DNA of 7,091 nucleotides from Desulfobacteraceae bacterium (lineage in GTDB: Bacteria; Desulfobacterota; Desulfobacteria; Desulfobacterales; Desulfobacteraceae). A program made the position numbers and the translations under genes. The notes below the pieces were generated by a model. It was not told where the DNA came from. It worked only from the letters and a program-made list of their open reading frames with translations, and did not search any database. The DNA is taken from assembly GCA_003354055.1 (NCBI GenBank), contig PIVQ01000368.1, forward strand, positions 1 through 7,091, in the 5' to 3' direction. Each line of letters begins with the position of its first letter. Position 1 is the stretch's first letter. This document shows positions 6,756 to 7,091 of the stretch, piece by piece.

Positions 6756-6786
6756 AGTATAGGCCGAATGTCAATGTTAATGTAAA
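6756..6786 (-). promoter_or_regulatory. promoter of the lexA-DUF72-imuB-dnaE2 operon
   Basis: On the minus strand TATACT (6756-6761) is a 5/6 -10 match, 36 bases before the lexA start codon. The -35 is less clear: TTTACA (6781-6786) is 19 bases away, and TTACAT would be 18 away. A perfect TTGACA (6769-6774) is only 7 bases from TATACT and would need CACACT (6746-6751) as its -10. Two overlapping promoters are possible. The -35 area lies inside the AATGTN repeats. Confidence 0.5.
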
Positions 6787-6790
6787 TGTT
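6767..6790. repeat. four tandem AATGTN hexamers, candidate LexA operator
   Basis: AATGTC, AATGTT, AATGTA and AATGTT follow one another without gaps, with a decayed ATGTAA copy after them. In 12-bp units the reverse strand reads TAACATTTACAT then TAACATTGACAT (11/12 identical). The array overlaps the operon's -35 region, where a repressor would be expected to bind. Operator function is an inference. Confidence 0.55.
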
Positions 6791-6832
6791 ATGTAAGTGT
6801 TGTGGTTTTACAAAAGAAAGAAAAAGAGTTAT

Positions 6833-6845
6833 ATGGTTAGACCAT
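6833..6845. promoter_or_regulatory. 13-bp dyad ATGGT-TAG-ACCAT
   Basis: A perfect 5-bp inverted repeat with a 3-bp centre, in the divergent intergenic region about 115 bases upstream of lexA. It has the size of a dimeric repressor site. The protein that binds it is unknown. Confidence 0.4.
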
Positions 6846-6855
6846 TAAATAAAAG

Positions 6856-6871
6856 AGGTATGCCTTTACCT
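6856..6871. promoter_or_regulatory. 16-bp dyad AGGTA-N6-TACCT
   Basis: A perfect 5-bp inverted repeat around TGCCTT, 11 bases beyond the ATGGT/ACCAT dyad. Both share the GGT...ACC core but differ in spacing. It could be an operator for either divergent gene or a small hairpin, since no T-run follows directly. Confidence 0.35.
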
Positions 6872-6918
6872 GTCCGGGGTTTTAGGTGTATCATCAGGCG
6901 CAACCTGTTTTTTAATTG

Positions 6919-6947
6919 TTGACAACCAAAACTGTATGGGCTACAGA
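6919..6947 (+). promoter_or_regulatory. candidate plus-strand promoter of the ABC ATPase gene
   Basis: A perfect TTGACA (6919-6924) is followed after 17 bases by TACAGA (6942-6947), a weak -10 match. It would give a leader of about 65-70 bases before the start codon at 7021. The rest of 6720-7020 holds no ORF or RNA gene that I can support. Confidence 0.4.
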
Positions 6948-6970
6948 AAGCTACAAAGAGGCTATAGAAG
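6940..6970 (+). repeat. three GCTAYARA repeats at 10-11 bp spacing
   Basis: GCTACAGA (6940), GCTACAAA (6950) and GCTATAGA (6961) start 10 and 11 bases apart, one helical turn each, overlapping and following the candidate -10 of the plus-strand gene. Such phasing would place the copies on one face of the DNA, as for a cooperatively binding regulator. This is an inference. Confidence 0.4.
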
Positions 6971-6983
6971 CGCTTTTTAAGCG
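6971..6983 (+). other. leader hairpin CGCTT-TTT-AAGCG
   Basis: A perfect 5-bp inverted repeat with a 3-base loop lies in the presumed 5' leader of the ABC gene, 37 bases before its start. There is no T-run after it, so it is not an intrinsic terminator. Confidence 0.35.
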
Positions 6984-7020
6984 ATCTCCGGATTAAATCT
7001 AAATGGATTAATGATTCTTT

Positions 7021-7091
7021 ATGGCTGAGTTAGAATTAAAAAATATCAGTGTTCGGTTTGGCGGTCTCCTCGCCCTTTCCGATTTGAGTTT
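7021..7091 (+). CDS. ABC transporter ATP-binding protein, LivG-like (5' end only)
   Basis: Only the first 23 codons are in the window, and the gene continues past its end. The peptide starts MAELELKNISVRFGGLLALS, then DLS. The pattern of a short beta strand, then RFGG-L-AL and a D-S pair, is typical of branched-chain amino acid ABC ATPases of the LivG type, which power uptake at the inner face of the membrane. Walker motifs lie further on and cannot be checked. ATG at 7021 is the only possible start nearby, because an in-frame TGA stands at 7012-7014. The Shine-Dalgarno is poor, with only GGA about a dozen bases upstream. The gene diverges from lexA across a 300-base region. No functional link with the mutasome is evident. 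The substrate cannot be assigned. Confidence 0.8.
   Translation, partial: MAELELKNISVRFGGLLALSDLS

Noticed and set aside
6932..6946. CTGT-N7-ACAG, resembling the E. coli SOS box
   Set aside because: The E. coli box is CTGT-N8-ACAG. This one is a base short, lies over 200 bases from lexA on the side of the ABC gene, and the LexA recognition helix here differs from E. coli.

Overview
The window looks like a bacterial chromosome segment carrying an SOS-type mutagenesis (mutasome) operon between a tRNA gene with a toxin-antitoxin pair on one side and the start of an ABC transporter gene on the other. The moderately GC-rich mutasome genes, a LivG-like ABC gene and this style of lexA / Y-family / DnaE2 cassette would fit a Desulfobacterota (former Deltaproteobacteria) genome. 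That is an inference from gene style only, because no marker gene here fixes the taxon.

Layout. Positions 1-130 hold tRNA-Phe(GAA) on the minus strand with its own promoter. Positions 163-800 hold an overlapping AbrB/PrlF-type antitoxin and PemK/MazF-type toxin (minus strand), visibly more AT-rich than the genes upstream, with an operator-like direct and inverted repeat over the promoter. Positions 801-945 are non-coding with two dyads. Positions 946-6719 form one compact minus-strand operon, transcribed in the order lexA-like repressor, DUF72 protein, ImuB-like Y-family protein, DnaE2-like (ImuC) polymerase. The lexA-DUF72 and DUF72-imuB junctions are within a few bases, and about 30 bases separate imuB and dnaE2. 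Positions 6720-7020 are a divergent intergenic region with the operon promoter, several repeats and dyads, and a plus-strand promoter candidate. From 7021 a plus-strand ABC ATPase gene of the LivG type begins and runs off the window.

How the genes may work together. The LexA homologue keeps the Ala-Gly cleavage site and the Ser/Lys dyad, so RecA-stimulated self-cleavage should de-repress the operon. The ImuB-like protein has lost most of its catalytic acids but carries a good beta-clamp motif (QADLF), while DnaE2 keeps all three polymerase aspartates and has only a weak clamp motif. This matches the known division of labour in ImuB/ImuC mutasomes: a non-catalytic clamp adaptor recruits an error-prone C-family polymerase. 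The notable departure is that no RecA-like imuA is present, and a DUF72 (YecE-like) gene sits in the operon between lexA and imuB, where imuA is often found.
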